A DNA stretch of 64,000 bases from Leptolyngbya sp. BC1307 (GTDB lineage Bacteria; Cyanobacteriota; Cyanobacteriia; Phormidesmidales; Phormidesmidaceae): NCBI RefSeq assembly GCF_002286735.1, contig NZ_NRTA01000016.1, positions 1-64,000 of the forward strand, read 5' to 3'. How positions within the stretch are numbered: position 1 is the first letter of the stretch; each line of letters opens with the position of its first letter. The notes below the pieces were generated by a model. That model had not been told where the DNA came from. It searched no databases and was given only the letters and a program-made list of their open reading frames with translations. The position numbers and the translations under genes are program-made. Positions 36,881-48,119 of this stretch are shown in pieces.

Positions 36881-36960
36881 GGATTTTCTGTCCTAAGGAT
36901 TTTCTGTCCTAAGGATTTTCTGTCCTAAGGATTTTCTGTCCTAAGGATTTTCTGCCCTAA
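36881..36960. repeat. 5 x 16-bp tandem repeat upstream of apcF
   Basis: ggattttctgtcctaa x5 (last unit ggattttctgccctaa), no spacers. Confidence 0.98.
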
Positions 36961-37214
36961 GGTATATGCCTTGCTCAAGGGCTTAGAACGAATCTAAAAC
37001 CTTGGAAAGCACAGGCGTCAAAGGGTTTGACTCCCTAGACTTATTACCCCCAAGTCTACCATGCGGGACAAATCCTCTCATCTCCGCCCCGATTACATAA
37101 GTGTTATCGAAGGAAAAGTTTACAATTCACACTCATTCGTACCCATTTGCAACGTTGGGTTGCACCCACAATCCGATCTGTAAAGGCGATCTAACAAAAC
37201 TTGTTAAACGTTCG

Positions 37215-37256
37215 GTATATAACGATACAAAATCTGTCAGGCGCTATCCATAGGAT
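37215..37256 (+). promoter_or_regulatory. NtcA-activated promoter of glnN
   Basis: GTA-N8-TAC at 37215-37228, then 22 nt, then TAGGAT (TAN3T -10) at 37251-37256. Confidence 0.9.
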
Positions 37257-37301
37257 CAATACACCTCTATGGCCTCCGAAACACTTAGGAATTGAAGAAT
37301 T

Positions 37302-39488
37302 ATGACCGGAAACGAATCGCGCGTTCAAGCAATTTACGAGATTACCAACCGGGAACCCATCGCTGTCAAAGAGCCTGAGAAGCTAGAAGACCTCTGGGCC
37401 TCAAACGTCTTCAGCCTAAATAAGATGCAGGCGAGCCTTCCTAAGCAAGTTTTCAAGTCAGTTAAGAAGACGATTCAATCGGGTGAAAAACTAGACCCTT
37501 CAGTGGCAGATGCGGTCGCTGGCGCTATGCGCGACTGGGCAATTTCTAAAGGCGCTATGTACTATGCCCATGTTTTTTATCCGCTCACTGGCCTCACCGC
37601 CGAAAAGCACGACGGCTTTATTTCACCCCAGGGCAATGGGGATGTCATTTCAGAATTTTCGGGCAAGCTGCTGATTCAAGGAGAGCCTGACGGTTCGTCT
37701 TTTCCCAATGGCGGCATCCGCGATACGTTTGAAGCTAGAGGCTACACCGGTTGGGATGTGACTAGCCCGGCCTACATTCTAGAGACTGAGCAGGGCGCGA
37801 CGCTATGCATTCCTACGGTCTTTATCTCCTGGACAGGCGAAGCGCTCGATAAGAAGACGCCGCTGCTGCGCTCGATTTCTGTCGTTGACAAAGCCTCTAA
37901 GCGCTTGCTGAAGCTGCTAGGCTCCAACAACATTGCAACTGTTAGCTCTAGCTGCGGCGCTGAGCAAGAGTATTTCTTGATTGATGCTAACTTTGCCAAT
38001 ACTCGGCCCGATATTTTGCTAGCGGGTCGGACACTGTTTGGTAAGCCGCCTGCGAAGGGTCAGCAGTTTGATGACCATTACTTTGGTGCGATTCCAGCTC
38101 GGGTGCAGGCATACATGCACGATGTCGAAGAAAAGCTCTACAAGCTAGGCATTCCGGCTAAGACTCGTCACAACGAGGTGGCTCCTGGACAGTTTGAGAT
38201 TGCCCCGGTTTTTGAATCTGCCAACGTTGCCAGCGACCATCAGCAGATGATCATGACGACGCTGCGCGATACGGCCAAGCAACATGGCTTTGTTTGCCTG
38301 CTGCACGAAAAACCCTTTGCTGGGATCAATGGCTCTGGTAAGCATGTCAACTGGTCAATTGGTAACTCCACTCAGGGCAATCTGCTAGACCCCGGTGATA
38401 CGCCCGAGGAGAACCTGCAGTTTTTAGCCTTTTGCGGCGCGGTGATTCGTGGCGTTCATATGTATGGTCCGCTGATGCGGGCGGTGATTGCCACAGCGAG
38501 TAACGATCACCGGTTGGGAGCAAATGAAGCGCCCCCGGCGATTATGTCTGTGTATTTGGGCAGCCAGCTAGAAGAAATCTTTAATCAGATTAAAGACGGT
38601 GACCTGAAGGGCTCTAGCCATAAGGGTGTGATGCAGTTGGGCGTGGATGTGCTGCCGCCTCTGACTAAGGATGCGGGCGATCGCAACCGCACTTCCCCAT
38701 TCGCCTTTACCGGCAACCGCTTTGAGTTCCGCGCTGTAGGCTCTAGCCAGTCAGTCTCTGGCCCGTTAATTGCGCTGAACACCATGATGGCTGATTCGCT
38801 TGGCTGGATTTCCGATCAGCTAGAGGCCAAGTTGGGCGATCGCAAAGCAGGCCCCGAAGAAGTCGGTCAGCTGATTCAGCCGATTCTCCAAGACATCATG
38901 AGCAAGCACGGCTCGGCTGTATTTGGTGGCAATGGCTACTCTGAAGAATGGCACACCGAGGCAGTTGAGCAGCGCGGGTTACTCAATATTCCGACGACGG
39001 CTGATGCCCTCCCCTTCCTGAAAGATCCGATCATCAAAACGCTGTTTGAAAGTACGGGTGTGCTCTCGCCTACTGAGCTAGAAAGCCGCTTTGAAGTATA
39101 CGCCGAGCAGTACATTCTGTTCATTGATGTGGAAGCGAAGCTGGTGACTGATATGGCTAAGACCTTGATTTACCCGGCGGTGATGCGCCATCTGAGTGAG
39201 TCGGCTGGGGCGATCGCCAACCTTAGCGAAATCGGCATCAGCGTTGATAAATCCAGCGTCGAAAAGGTAGCAGGCCTGGCTAAAACTCTCTTAGAGGGAG
39301 CCAATGAGCTAGAGACCGCCGTGCAAAAGCACGACTTTGACTCAGTCGAAGACCATATGCAGTACTGTGCAACGACCCTGCGCAGCATGATGGACAGCGT
39401 GCGCGAAGCTGTCGACACCCTAGAAGGCGAAGTGGCTGACGATCTCTGGCCTTTGCCTACCTACGAAGAGATGCTCTTCATCAAGTAG
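37302..39488 (+). CDS. glnN: Glutamine synthetase type III
   Basis: 728 aa; '[13 protein letters not shown]', '[32 protein letters not shown]', '[12 protein letters not shown]'. Confidence 0.97.
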   Translation: MTGNESRVQAIYEITNREPIAVKEPEKLEDLWASNVFSLNKMQASLPKQVFKSVKKTIQSGEKLDPSVADAVAGAMRDWAISKGAMYYAHVFYPLTGLTAEKHDGFISPQGNGDVISEFSGKLLIQGEPDGSSFPNGGIRDTFEARGYTGWDVTSPAYILETEQGATLCIPTVFISWTGEALDKKTPLLRSISVVDKASKRLLKLLGSNNIATVSSSCGAEQEYFLIDANFANTRPDILLAGRTLFGKPPAKGQQFDDHYFGAIPARVQAYMHDVEEKLYKLGIPAKTRHNEVAPGQFEIAPVFESANVASDHQQMIMTTLRDTAKQHGFVCLLHEKPFAGINGSGKHVNWSIGNSTQGNLLDPGDTPEENLQFLAFCGAVIRGVHMYGPLMRAVIATASNDHRLGANEAPPAIMSVYLGSQLEEIFNQIKDGDLKGSSHKGVMQLGVDVLPPLTKDAGDRNRTSPFAFTGNRFEFRAVGSSQSVSGPLIALNTMMADSLGWISDQLEAKLGDRKAGPEEVGQLIQPILQDIMSKHGSAVFGGNGYSEEWHTEAVEQRGLLNIPTTADALPFLKDPIIKTLFESTGVLSPTELESRFEVYAEQYILFIDVEAKLVTDMAKTLIYPAVMRHLSESAGAIANLSEIGISVDKSSVEKVAGLAKTLLEGANELETAVQKHDFDSVEDHMQYCATTLRSMMDSVREAVDTLEGEVADDLWPLPTYEEMLFIK

Positions 39489-39548
39489 GTCAAATCCTCT
39501 AAATTCTGAAGCTGCTGGCCTCTGAAAAGCGGTCAGTCGGTTTTACAC

Positions 39549-39589
39549 AAAAGAAGTCGCCTGTTAGCAGGGGGCTTCTTTTGTTTTTT
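39549..39589 (+). terminator. Terminator of glnN
   Basis: AAAAGAAG..CCTG-TTAG-CAGG..CTTCTTTT followed by a T-rich tract. Confidence 0.8.
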
Positions 39590-39715
39590 GCTCTAGTCGC
39601 TTGGCAGCTTTTACACAGCTTTCTATCTATCGGCTCCCACAACTTTCGTAACACTCTTTTACAATAGAGAAACAATTTCCTCATAACTAAGCTGCGCTCA
39701 GACTCGATACCTCTT

Positions 39716-40825
39716 ATGCCAGACACTCTCACACCAGACACTCTCACACCAGACACTCTCACACCAGATACCCTCACAAAGATCGCCTACCAGACATTTC
39801 AGCAGGGCAAGCAGGTTTTTGGCTTTGCCCACAAGACCCTCAGTACCCGCATCTTGAACACGATGTCACCCAAAGAGCGGGAAGAGCCTAACCCGCTCAC
39901 GCCAGAGATGATTCAGAGCATTCAGGCTCGCATCAACGACCTGCTCGAAGTCGATTGGCAGGACGCTGAAAATGGCGTATATCCCAAGTGGTCCCTGTTT
40001 GAAAATCGCTGGAATGACTTTTTTCGCTACTACCCCGAAATGTGCCTCGACCTGCTCGGCATCTGGGAGCGGGCTAACGGTAAGCGCTACCAGGAATTCA
40101 GCGATGGCATCAATACAGAGGGCTATCCGGCCTACTACGTTCAAAACTTTCACCACCAAACTGACGGCTACTTTAGCGACACCTCTGCCAATCTTTACGA
40201 CTTACAGGTAGAGGTGCTCTTTAACGGTACTGCCGACCCCATGCGTCGCCGCATTTTAGCGCCGCTGAAGCAGCATTTGAGTACAGTGCCCGCTGAGAAT
40301 ACACCTCAGCCGCTAAAGGTATTGGATATTGCCTGTGGCACTGGCAACAGTCTGAAGCTGATCAATCAGTCTATGCCTGAAGCTGCTCTCTACGGCGTCG
40401 ATCTTTCCCCGGCGTATCTGCGCAAGGCGAATGAGAACCTGACTGACGTAAAAGGCACTCCCGCCCAGCTGATTCAAGCAAATGGCGAGCAGTTGCCCTT
40501 TGTAGACGAGTTTTTTGAAGCGACGACCAGCACGTTTCTCTTTCACGAGCTGCCAGCGGAGGCGCGTCAAAACGTCATTAACGAAGCTTACCGAGTGACC
40601 AAGCCCGGCGGCATCTTTGTCATTTGCGACTCAATTCAAAAACTGGATACGCCTGAGCTTGAACCGATGATGGAAAACTTCCCGGCGATCTTCCACGAGC
40701 CCTACTACCGGAACTACATTTCTGATGACATGGTGAACCGACTGGAAACAGCTGGCTTTACCGATGTCAAAACCCATAACCACTTTATGAGTAAGTATTG
40801 GGTGGCCTATAAGCCCGCCGCTTGA
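39716..40825 (+). CDS. Class I SAM-dependent methyltransferase
   Basis: 'LKVLDIACGTGNSLKLINQSMPEAALYGVDLSPAYL', 'STFLFHELPAEARQNVINEAYRVTKPGG'. Confidence 0.9.
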   Translation: MPDTLTPDTLTPDTLTPDTLTKIAYQTFQQGKQVFGFAHKTLSTRILNTMSPKEREEPNPLTPEMIQSIQARINDLLEVDWQDAENGVYPKWSLFENRWNDFFRYYPEMCLDLLGIWERANGKRYQEFSDGINTEGYPAYYVQNFHHQTDGYFSDTSANLYDLQVEVLFNGTADPMRRRILAPLKQHLSTVPAENTPQPLKVLDIACGTGNSLKLINQSMPEAALYGVDLSPAYLRKANENLTDVKGTPAQLIQANGEQLPFVDEFFEATTSTFLFHELPAEARQNVINEAYRVTKPGGIFVICDSIQKLDTPELEPMMENFPAIFHEPYYRNYISDDMVNRLETAGFTDVKTHNHFMSKYWVAYKPAA

Positions 40826-41466
40826 GCAGACTTGATTTGGTCGAATAGCTGACGGACTTTTTGTAAGTCTTTATCTCCCGGTGACCTCTCTACCCCGCTA
40901 GAGAGGTCGATGCCGTTTGGAGAGAGCTGAGCAAGAGCGCTGAGCACATTGTCTGGTGTGAGCCCACCTGCCAGGAACCAGGGGCGATTTGGGGCGAATG
41001 TCTGCAAGGTCGGCCAGTCTAGCGTTCTACCGGTGCCGCCTAGCTGGTCAGGATGGTAAGCATCTAGCAAAAGCGCATCTACGTCAGGTTCGTAGCTGAG
41101 CGCAGTATCTAAATCGGCAGCAGCGCGAATTCGCAGCGCTTTGACCAATTTAATATGGGGTAAGCCAGCGGCTATGAGGGCATCACGCAGCAGCTGACAG
41201 GCGGCTGGCGTTTCGTCGCCATGCAGTTGGACGGTGCTCAGCCCCGCAGTCTTAACAGCGGCGACGATGTCTGATAGCGGCGCATTGGCAAATACCCCGA
41301 AGTGCTGAACTTTGGGCAGGGCGGTAGTAATAGGCGCAATTTTTTCCGGGGGGATATAGCGGGGCGATCGCGCCACACAAACATAGCCTAGTGCTGTCGC
41401 GCCTAAGCGAGCTATAGCCTGCCCCTGCTCCACCTGAGTAATCCCACAAATCTTCACCTGGAGCAT
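40807..41466 (-). CDS. trpF: Phosphoribosylanthranilate isomerase
   Basis: 'VKICGITQVEQGQAIARLGATALGYV', 'VQLHGDE', 'FLAGGLTPDNV', 'GIDLSSGVERSPGDKD'. Confidence 0.96.
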   Translation of the reverse strand: MLQVKICGITQVEQGQAIARLGATALGYVCVARSPRYIPPEKIAPITTALPKVQHFGVFANAPLSDIVAAVKTAGLSTVQLHGDETPAACQLLRDALIAAGLPHIKLVKALRIRAAADLDTALSYEPDVDALLLDAYHPDQLGGTGRTLDWPTLQTFAPNRPWFLAGGLTPDNVLSALAQLSPNGIDLSSGVERSPGDKDLQKVRQLFDQIKSAQAAGL

Positions 41467-41656
41467 GTCATTCCTTTTGATCTACCTCGCTTCAGATTGC
41501 CGAATCCATCAGCATAGCCGGTTATCCACAAAGGCCGCAGCCTCTGGCCAATCCATAGAGTCGGTACAATACAGATAACTCTTTAATATCGGGCTTTAGT
41601 TGGGCTTTAACAGGCGCTGACTCGCCCTTTTTGACCTGTATCGAAGGATATCGCTT

Positions 41657-42865
41657 ATGCAATCTGGTTGGCGAGTGGGCTCTCTTTTTAACATCCCGCT
41701 ATTTATTGACAATTCCTGGTTTTTCGTGGTGCTGCTGATCACCTTTTTACAGGGCAGCGACCCCGAATGGAAAACCCTGGTTGGGCCACTTGGCGCTTAT
41801 GGTGCGGGGCTGCTCCTAGCCCTTTTACTCTTTGCCTCGGTGCTGGCACATGAGCTAGGTCATAGCCTGGTAGCGCGCTCTCAGGGCATTACTGTCAAAT
41901 CTATTAAGCTATTTTTGTTTGGCGGGGTCGCTTCGATTGAGCGCGAGTCAAAAACGCCGGGCGAGGCTTTTCAGGTGGCGATCGCTGGGCCTGCGGTCAG
42001 CTTAGCGCTATTTTTCGCTCTGAGCCTGGTTGGCAATATCTCAGTGCTGCCGGTGATTGCCAGCCGAATTGCCATTAGCGTGGCGCAAACTAACTTAGTG
42101 CTGGCGCTGTTTAATCTGATTCCGGGCCTCCCGCTAGACGGTGGCCAAATCTTTAAAGCAGCCGTATGGAAAGCCAGTAACAACCGGGCCAAAGGCGTCC
42201 GCTGGGCCGCTAAGTCTGGGCAGGTAGTGGGTTGGCTGGCAATTTCTCTGAGCCTGCTGGCTTTCTTCTTCTCTGGCAATCTCAGTTTGCTATGGCCTGC
42301 GCTCATCGGCCTTTTCATCTTGCGCAATGCCGGAGCCTACACCCGCATGAACGATTTGCAAGAAGGGCTAACCAAGCTTAAGGTCAGCGATGCCACTGTT
42401 CGGGACTTTCGCGTGCTCGATGCCGACATGTCTTTGCGGGAGTTTGCCGATGAATGTCTGCTGCAAGATAAGCAGGCCACTCCGCTGTACTTTGCCGCTT
42501 CTGACGGGCGCTATCGCGGCTTGGTCTCGCTCGAAGACTTGCGGCAGGTGGAGCGCAGTCAGTGGGAAACTCGTAGTTTGCACAGCATTGCCCGCCCGCT
42601 GCTAGAGATTCCACATGTGGGCGAAGAAACGGCACTGGTCGATGCGATCAGGCTGATGGAGCAGCAGAAAATAGACCGGCTGACCGTCTTGACGCCTGCT
42701 GATGCTGTCGCAGGTACGCTAGATCGCGGCGAGATCGTGCGAGCGCTGGCAAAGCAGCTGAAATTCCCTATCTCTGAAGCGATTATCCAGAAGATCAAGC
42801 AAGAAGGCACTTACCCAGCCGGGCTGCAGCTAGGGGCGGTCGCTCAGTCTATTGAACAGGCTTAG
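41657..42865 (+). CDS. Site-2 protease family (M50) metalloprotease with CBS domains
   Basis: 'SVLAHELGHSLVARSQG' HExxH; 'NLIPGLPLDGGQIF'; CBS-like C-terminal part. Confidence 0.93.
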   Translation: MQSGWRVGSLFNIPLFIDNSWFFVVLLITFLQGSDPEWKTLVGPLGAYGAGLLLALLLFASVLAHELGHSLVARSQGITVKSIKLFLFGGVASIERESKTPGEAFQVAIAGPAVSLALFFALSLVGNISVLPVIASRIAISVAQTNLVLALFNLIPGLPLDGGQIFKAAVWKASNNRAKGVRWAAKSGQVVGWLAISLSLLAFFFSGNLSLLWPALIGLFILRNAGAYTRMNDLQEGLTKLKVSDATVRDFRVLDADMSLREFADECLLQDKQATPLYFAASDGRYRGLVSLEDLRQVERSQWETRSLHSIARPLLEIPHVGEETALVDAIRLMEQQKIDRLTVLTPADAVAGTLDRGEIVRALAKQLKFPISEAIIQKIKQEGTYPAGLQLGAVAQSIEQA

Positions 42866-42907
42866 AATGAGGAAACGCTGACTCAAGCGTAGGACGGAGG
42901 AATCTGG

Positions 42908-43495
42908 ATGACGGTCACTACCCAAAAACTCACTTTTGAGGAATACCTTGCCTACGAGGATGGTACTGATACTCGCTATGAGCTGGTTGATGGAAAACTG
43001 AAAGCGATGAGCGTAGGGACGGGTATACATGCGCTCATTATTAATTTTTTAGCTGAGCAGTTTAAGTTAGTGCTTGCCGAATGGGATGAACCACACAAGG
43101 CGATGTCGGGTGCCATTGGCGTGCGATCGCCCCGGAGCGGGCGTCAAAACACATCGCGCATTCCGGGTATCACAGTCCTGCCACTCGCTCAGGCTAAATC
43201 AATGATCGGCAGAGAAGCCGTTATTGACTTCAACGAGCCACCGCCGCTACTAGTCGTTGAAGTGGTCAGCCCCTCTACCAAAACTGAGGACTATTGGGCA
43301 AAACGCCCAGAATACGACATTCTAGAGATCCCAGAGTATTGGATTGTCGATCCGTTGAGTGAGCAAATCACGATTTTCGTTGCAGAAGACAGCCTGTATA
43401 CCCCTCACGAATTTCGCGGCGAAGAGAAAATTCAGTCGCCGACATTCCGCAGCCTCAGTCTGACAGCCGCTCAAGTTTTGGCGGGTGGCCTGTAG
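42908..43495 (+). CDS. Uma2-family (DUF820) putative endonuclease
   Basis: 'MTVTTQKLTFEEYLAYEDGTDTRYELVDGKLKAMS', 'PPPLLVVEVVSPSTKTEDYWAKRPEYDILEIPEYWIVDP'. Confidence 0.9.
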   Translation: MTVTTQKLTFEEYLAYEDGTDTRYELVDGKLKAMSVGTGIHALIINFLAEQFKLVLAEWDEPHKAMSGAIGVRSPRSGRQNTSRIPGITVLPLAQAKSMIGREAVIDFNEPPPLLVVEVVSPSTKTEDYWAKRPEYDILEIPEYWIVDPLSEQITIFVAEDSLYTPHEFRGEEKIQSPTFRSLSLTAAQVLAGGL

Positions 43496-44210
43496 ACGCG
43501 CAGTGTATCTCTATGGCAGTGAGCGGCTGCACGGCGAAAGCAACACCCAATATCTCTTGAGCCGCCTGTGCCAAAACAGTCACAATCTCATTCATCCCCT
43601 CTGCTGTGAGGACTGATTTTAGTATATTTGGCGGCACAATCTTTTCATCAAATACTCGCTCAAATAGCTCGCTGTCTGGGCGAAGTCGCATAGAGCCATG
43701 TTGCAGGACGCAGCCGTCACGGTAAACCTGAGCGCTGCCAATCAGCTTGTAGCCATCGTGCATGACCAAATCAGCGGCGGTTGCAGTGCCAAAGCAGTTG
43801 GGCTTGTGAATATAGCCCCGCCCGGCTGCGCCAAAGGTCAGCTCTACGCCTAATCTCTGCCATCCCTCAATTAAAAACTGGCAGAGCTGCCGGTAGATTT
43901 CTCTACGCGATCCGCTCAAGCCTGAGGTAATCAGCGCATAGGTAAGGTCGCCCTGATGCAGCACGGCGCGGCCCCCGGTAGGTCTGCGCACGAGGTCAAG
44001 CGGTTGGCCCTGCCACTGCAAAGTATTCCAGAAGTCGGGAAACTGACGCTGGTGATAGCCGAGAGAGATAGTGGGCGATCGCCACGTATAAAACCGCAAA
44101 CACGATGGCTGCAACCCCTTCACATGCTGATCGAGCAGCCAGCTATCGATCGCCATGTGCTCAGCACCTGTGCCCTCATACACCGGCAGCAATCGCCAGG
44201 GGTCAGGCAT
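43455..44210 (-). CDS. Lipoate-protein ligase A / octanoyltransferase family protein
   Basis: 'LRFYTWRSPTISLGYHQ', 'DLVRRPTGGRAVLHQGDLTYALI', 'GSAQVYRDGCVLQHGSM'. Confidence 0.9.
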   Translation of the reverse strand: MPDPWRLLPVYEGTGAEHMAIDSWLLDQHVKGLQPSCLRFYTWRSPTISLGYHQRQFPDFWNTLQWQGQPLDLVRRPTGGRAVLHQGDLTYALITSGLSGSRREIYRQLCQFLIEGWQRLGVELTFGAAGRGYIHKPNCFGTATAADLVMHDGYKLIGSAQVYRDGCVLQHGSMRLRPDSELFERVFDEKIVPPNILKSVLTAEGMNEIVTVLAQAAQEILGVAFAVQPLTAIEIHCASTGHPPKLERLSD

Positions 44211-44493
44211 CGTTAGGCAGGGGTCTGGTTGGGCGTTTTAGGAGCGATCGCACCAGCCAAACAAAGAGAATCGCCTCTAGCACACCTGACGCTATTGAAT
44301 AAAGAGGGTAGTAGCTAGGGCTGACCTGAGGCAGAATCACTACTGGGAATACGACGCTCGCTACAACGTATATTCCATAGAAAATTGGCGCTAGCTTGTG
44401 AGTGCGGACATATGCCCAGACCAAAAAGCCCACCTTTGCAAAAAGACAGGCAGCACCCAAAACCAGCGCAGCATAGGCAGTTATAAAATCCAT
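44203..44493 (-). CDS. Small membrane hypothetical protein
   Basis: 96 aa with three hydrophobic segments; overlaps the start of the downstream ligase gene. Confidence 0.65.
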   Translation of the reverse strand: MDFITAYAALVLGAACLFAKVGFLVWAYVRTHKLAPIFYGIYVVASVVFPVVILPQVSPSYYPLYSIASGVLEAILFVWLVRSLLKRPTRPLPNDA

Positions 44494-44517
44494 AGAGTGG
44501 CTGAGTATTAAGAGCGG

Positions 44518-45006
44518 TTAGGTTGCCGGATAGTCCTTCAGCAGCACCTCGTCATTTTCATCGGCAATTGAAGCCACGATTGTCATCAGCCGGGAAATTT
44601 CGCTGGCGTTGATATCTTTAAGCGTGCGTGAGGCAAACACCACTACGTTTTGATCAAGTAGGCCAAAGCAGGCTTCAAAGGTGCCGCCACAGTTTAGCTC
44701 TAGCAAGCGGCGCATCATATCGGCTTCGTTTTGTACCGGCAGCTTGTGTACTGGCGACCAGGTTGTCAGCGTATCATCATCCGTTTCGCCCGTCAGCTGC
44801 ACAAATACATCCACCGTGCCGTATTTAAACTTCCACAGGTAGCCATCTTCTGAATGGTTAACCATCGCGGTACCTTCTTGCTCCAGGCTGGAAATGACCG
44901 TTTCGATCACTTCTACATGGCCAGCAGTCATTGACGTTTCGCTATCTCCATCTGAAAAAGCCGAAAAAGCTGGAGCGGTCGGTGCGTCAGTTGTCATAGC
45001 GGTCAT
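44518..45006 (-). CDS. YbjN-domain protein
   Basis: 'VIETVISSLEQEGTAMVNHSEDGYLWKFKYGTVDVFVQL', 'LLELNCGGTFEACFGLLDQNVVVFASRTLKDINASEISRLM'. Confidence 0.8.
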   Translation of the reverse strand: MTAMTTDAPTAPAFSAFSDGDSETSMTAGHVEVIETVISSLEQEGTAMVNHSEDGYLWKFKYGTVDVFVQLTGETDDDTLTTWSPVHKLPVQNEADMMRRLLELNCGGTFEACFGLLDQNVVVFASRTLKDINASEISRLMTIVASIADENDEVLLKDYPAT

Positions 45007-45135
45007 TCACATAAAAAATAAACAGAATACCCCCAACTCTATCGCTGGTTTTCGCAAAAGAAAAGCACCCAGCGAAGCAGTCGCACTACACTACGCACCG
45101 CCCGTTTAGCAGTCGGCAAATTAGTAGCTGGCAAC

Positions 45136-45858
45136 TTAGTAGTTGGCGAACCCCGGCTGATGGCGAATCAGACTTAAGAATTCTTCTCGGGTTTTGGCAT
45201 CTTCATCAAACACGCCTACCATAGCACTGGTCACCGTCCAAGAACCCGGCTTTTGCACGCCGCGCATGGCCATACACATATGACTGGCTTCCATCACCAC
45301 GGCCACACCTAAAGGGTCTAGTATTTCCTGAACCGCTTCTGCAATCTGGCGGTTGAGCCGCTCCTGCACCTGCAAACGGCGGGCATACATCTCAACAATC
45401 CGCGCTAGCTTACTCAGGCCCACCACCCGCTGATTAGGAATGTACGCCACATGAGCGCGGCCCATAAACGGCAGCATATGATGCTCGCACAGGCTAAAAA
45501 AGTTGATATCGCGCACCAGCACCATCTCATTATGCCCCTCGTCAAAAATGGCATCATTGACAATGGTTTCTAAAGACTGAGAATAGCCCTGAGTTAAGAA
45601 ACGCATAGCTTCAGCTACTCGGTAAGGCGTTTTGAGCAAGCCCTCACGCTCTGGATCTTCACCGATGGAGAGCAGCATGGTACGCACCGCCTCCATCATC
45701 GGGCTGCTCTCCTGGATAGGGTCTGGTGTAGTGGGAGGCGGCTGGCCGTGTTTGGTTTGACGGTCGGGGCGTACCTGGCCTTTGGGTTTGCTGCTGCCAA
45801 GCGCGCCATTGCTCAAATCTTGGCCATTGGCGGCGGGTACCCCGTCAGAGATTGTCAT
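45136..45858 (-). CDS. folE: GTP cyclohydrolase I
   Basis: '[26 protein letters not shown]', '[36 protein letters not shown]'. Confidence 0.97.
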   Translation of the reverse strand: MTISDGVPAANGQDLSNGALGSSKPKGQVRPDRQTKHGQPPPTTPDPIQESSPMMEAVRTMLLSIGEDPEREGLLKTPYRVAEAMRFLTQGYSQSLETIVNDAIFDEGHNEMVLVRDINFFSLCEHHMLPFMGRAHVAYIPNQRVVGLSKLARIVEMYARRLQVQERLNRQIAEAVQEILDPLGVAVVMEASHMCMAMRGVQKPGSWTVTSAMVGVFDEDAKTREEFLSLIRHQPGFANY

Positions 45859-45979
45859 TGGTGCTTCCTAAAGATCAAAAATAGCGCGTAGCCTCTTGGA
45901 GAGCTTTGCCCTAGCCTCGCTCAGGCTGGCGGCGGACAAAGAGCGGGCAAAGGCTAGTTTAAAGACGTGGGCTATGAGG

Positions 45980-46954
45980 CTAGCTGTTGAATACGCCAAT
46001 TTGCCGAAACTTGTCATAGCGCAGAGCGCGTCTTTGCTCAGAGGGCATCTCTAGCAGCGCATTTAAGTTCTGCGAGAGCGCCTGCTGTAGGGTATTGGCC
46101 GCCTCAATCGGAGCCGCATGAGCCCCGCCAATCGGTTCGGGCAGCAGCTGGTCTAAGATGCCTAGCTTTTTCAAATCCCAAGCGGTGACCTTCAGCGCTT
46201 CTGCCGCTTGAGGCGCACGGGCAGCATCTTTCCACAAAATAGAGGCGCAGGCTTCGGGGCTAGCTACGTAGTAAACCGAATGCTCAAACATCATCAGCCG
46301 GTCGCCGACGCCAATGCCTAAAGCCCCGCCCGAGCCGCCTTCGCCAATCACTGTGCAGATAATTGGCACGTCTAGACTAAACATTTCTCGGAGGTTGTAG
46401 GCGATCGCCTCTCCCTGACCCATTTGTTCAGCTTCAAATCCGGGCCAGGCTCCGGGCGTATCAATAAAAGTCATAATCGGCATGTCAAACCGATTGGCAT
46501 GTTCCATCAGTCGCATGGCCTTGCGATAGCCGCCGGGCACGGGCATGCCAAAGTTACGGGCGACGTTATCTTTGGTGTCCCTACCTTTTTGGTGACCTAA
46601 CATCATCACCGGTCTGCCTTCAAAGCGAGCAATGCCGCCGACCAGCGCCAGATCGTCTTTGCCGGAGCGGCGATCGCCATGCAGCTCTACCCACTCATCG
46701 CTGATCGCCTGAATGTAGTCCAGCGTGCTGGGCCGACGTGGATGACGGGCCACCTGAATCCGCTGCGAAGGCGATAGGCTAGTAAAAATTTCCTGCCGCA
46801 GCTGCTGAGCCCGAGACTCTAGCTGATAGATCTGGTCAGAAACATCTACATCGTTATCTTCAGCCAGTTCGCGAATTTGGACGATGCGCGACTCTAGCTC
46901 GGCCAGCGGCTTCTCAAAATCCAGCAGAATTGGCCTACGTTCGGTCGTTGCCAT
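45980..46954 (-). CDS. accA: Acetyl-CoA carboxylase carboxyltransferase subunit alpha
   Basis: '[57 protein letters not shown]', '[16 protein letters not shown]'. Confidence 0.97.
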   Translation of the reverse strand: MATTERRPILLDFEKPLAELESRIVQIRELAEDNDVDVSDQIYQLESRAQQLRQEIFTSLSPSQRIQVARHPRRPSTLDYIQAISDEWVELHGDRRSGKDDLALVGGIARFEGRPVMMLGHQKGRDTKDNVARNFGMPVPGGYRKAMRLMEHANRFDMPIMTFIDTPGAWPGFEAEQMGQGEAIAYNLREMFSLDVPIICTVIGEGGSGGALGIGVGDRLMMFEHSVYYVASPEACASILWKDAARAPQAAEALKVTAWDLKKLGILDQLLPEPIGGAHAAPIEAANTLQQALSQNLNALLEMPSEQRRALRYDKFRQIGVFNS

Positions 46955-47099
46955 GAGGGGAGCAAACTCAGTGATAATGAAACTAGGTTACCGCAATTGT
47001 TGGCCCCAAAGATTGATCAGGGAGCGGCCAGAAATTCGCCAGGAATTTGCGAAAGACTGGCCAGCACTTAACAGCAGTAGTCTCTAGGGCGGCCTTTAC

Positions 47100-48119
47100 C
47101 TATGTCAGCAGCGGCCTGAACCCGTGTCGCCGCGAGGCTTCGCCAATCAAGTCCATCTTTTCCAGGGTGATCTGGTTGCGGCCCCAGGAGAAGTTTGTAT
47201 GCAGCTTCTCAAACTCCAGCAGCATCGACTCGGCAAAGCAGGCAAAGAGCTGACGCCCCGGCACATCCATATTCACAATATTCATGATGTGCCAGTCGAT
47301 GTCTAGAACATGCTCGACGATGCCCCCTTTGAGCACATGAATGCCCGGGTGCTTAAAGGTCACGTCTATATTCTTAGGATAGCCGCCGTCTACCATCAGG
47401 CAGGGCTGCTTGAGCGTCGTCAGGTCAACCTCCATGCCTTTGGGCATACTGGCCACCCACACGACGACATCAGCTTGAGGCAGCGCCTCATCTAGCGGCA
47501 CAACCCGGCCAAACTTAAGCTCTGCCTGGAGATTGTTCAGACGCTCCTGATTGCGGGCGACCAGCAATAGCTCTTTGACCCCGGTGCGGGCGGTTAACCA
47601 GCGGCAGACGGCACTGCCAATGTCACCTGTGGCTCCGCAAACCGCTACGGTTGCGTTGGCTAGATCAATGCCGTGACCGGGCGCAGCTTCTTCTACCTGC
47701 TTGCAGATCACGTAGGCGGTGTGGGTGTTGCCAGTGGTGAATTTTTTGAAGTCTAGATCTAAGTTGCGCACGCGCTTCATCTGATCGAGCTTGAAGTTCT
47801 CAAAAATGATCGATGAGAACCCGCCTAGCGCTGTGATGTTGATGCCGTTCTTTTGAGCATGAGCCATGGCATTGAGAATTTTGCGCGTAGCGGCCTTGAT
47901 GCGACGGTTGGCCAGCATCTCTGGCAAAAAGCACGACTCGACGTATTTTCCTTCAATGGTTTGGCCAGTGGCGCTCGTCACTTTGAAATGATCGACGATC
48001 TGTGGCGGGGCGCTGCACCAAAAGTCTAAGTCTTGTTCTGCGTATTCGGGATACCCCAAACTTTGAGCAACGGACTTGGCGTGTTCTAGGCTGGTGAGAT
48101 GACCAATTAAACCAAACAT
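47100..48119 (-). CDS. aar: Long-chain acyl-[acyl-carrier-protein] reductase
   Basis: [40 protein letters not shown]..., '[18 protein letters not shown]'. Confidence 0.96.
   Translation of the reverse strand: MFGLIGHLTSLEHAKSVAQSLGYPEYAEQDLDFWCSAPPQIVDHFKVTSATGQTIEGKYVESCFLPEMLANRRIKAATRKILNAMAHAQKNGINITALGGFSSIIFENFKLDQMKRVRNLDLDFKKFTTGNTHTAYVICKQVEEAAPGHGIDLANATVAVCGATGDIGSAVCRWLTARTGVKELLLVARNQERLNNLQAELKFGRVVPLDEALPQADVVVWVASMPKGMEVDLTTLKQPCLMVDGGYPKNIDVTFKHPGIHVLKGGIVEHVLDIDWHIMNIVNMDVPGRQLFACFAESMLLEFEKLHTNFSWGRNQITLEKMDLIGEASRRHGFRPLLT

Noticed and set aside
36881-36960. Possible CRISPR-like array
   Set aside because: Units are 16 bp, directly adjacent with no spacers; simple tandem repeat. 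No cas genes in the window.
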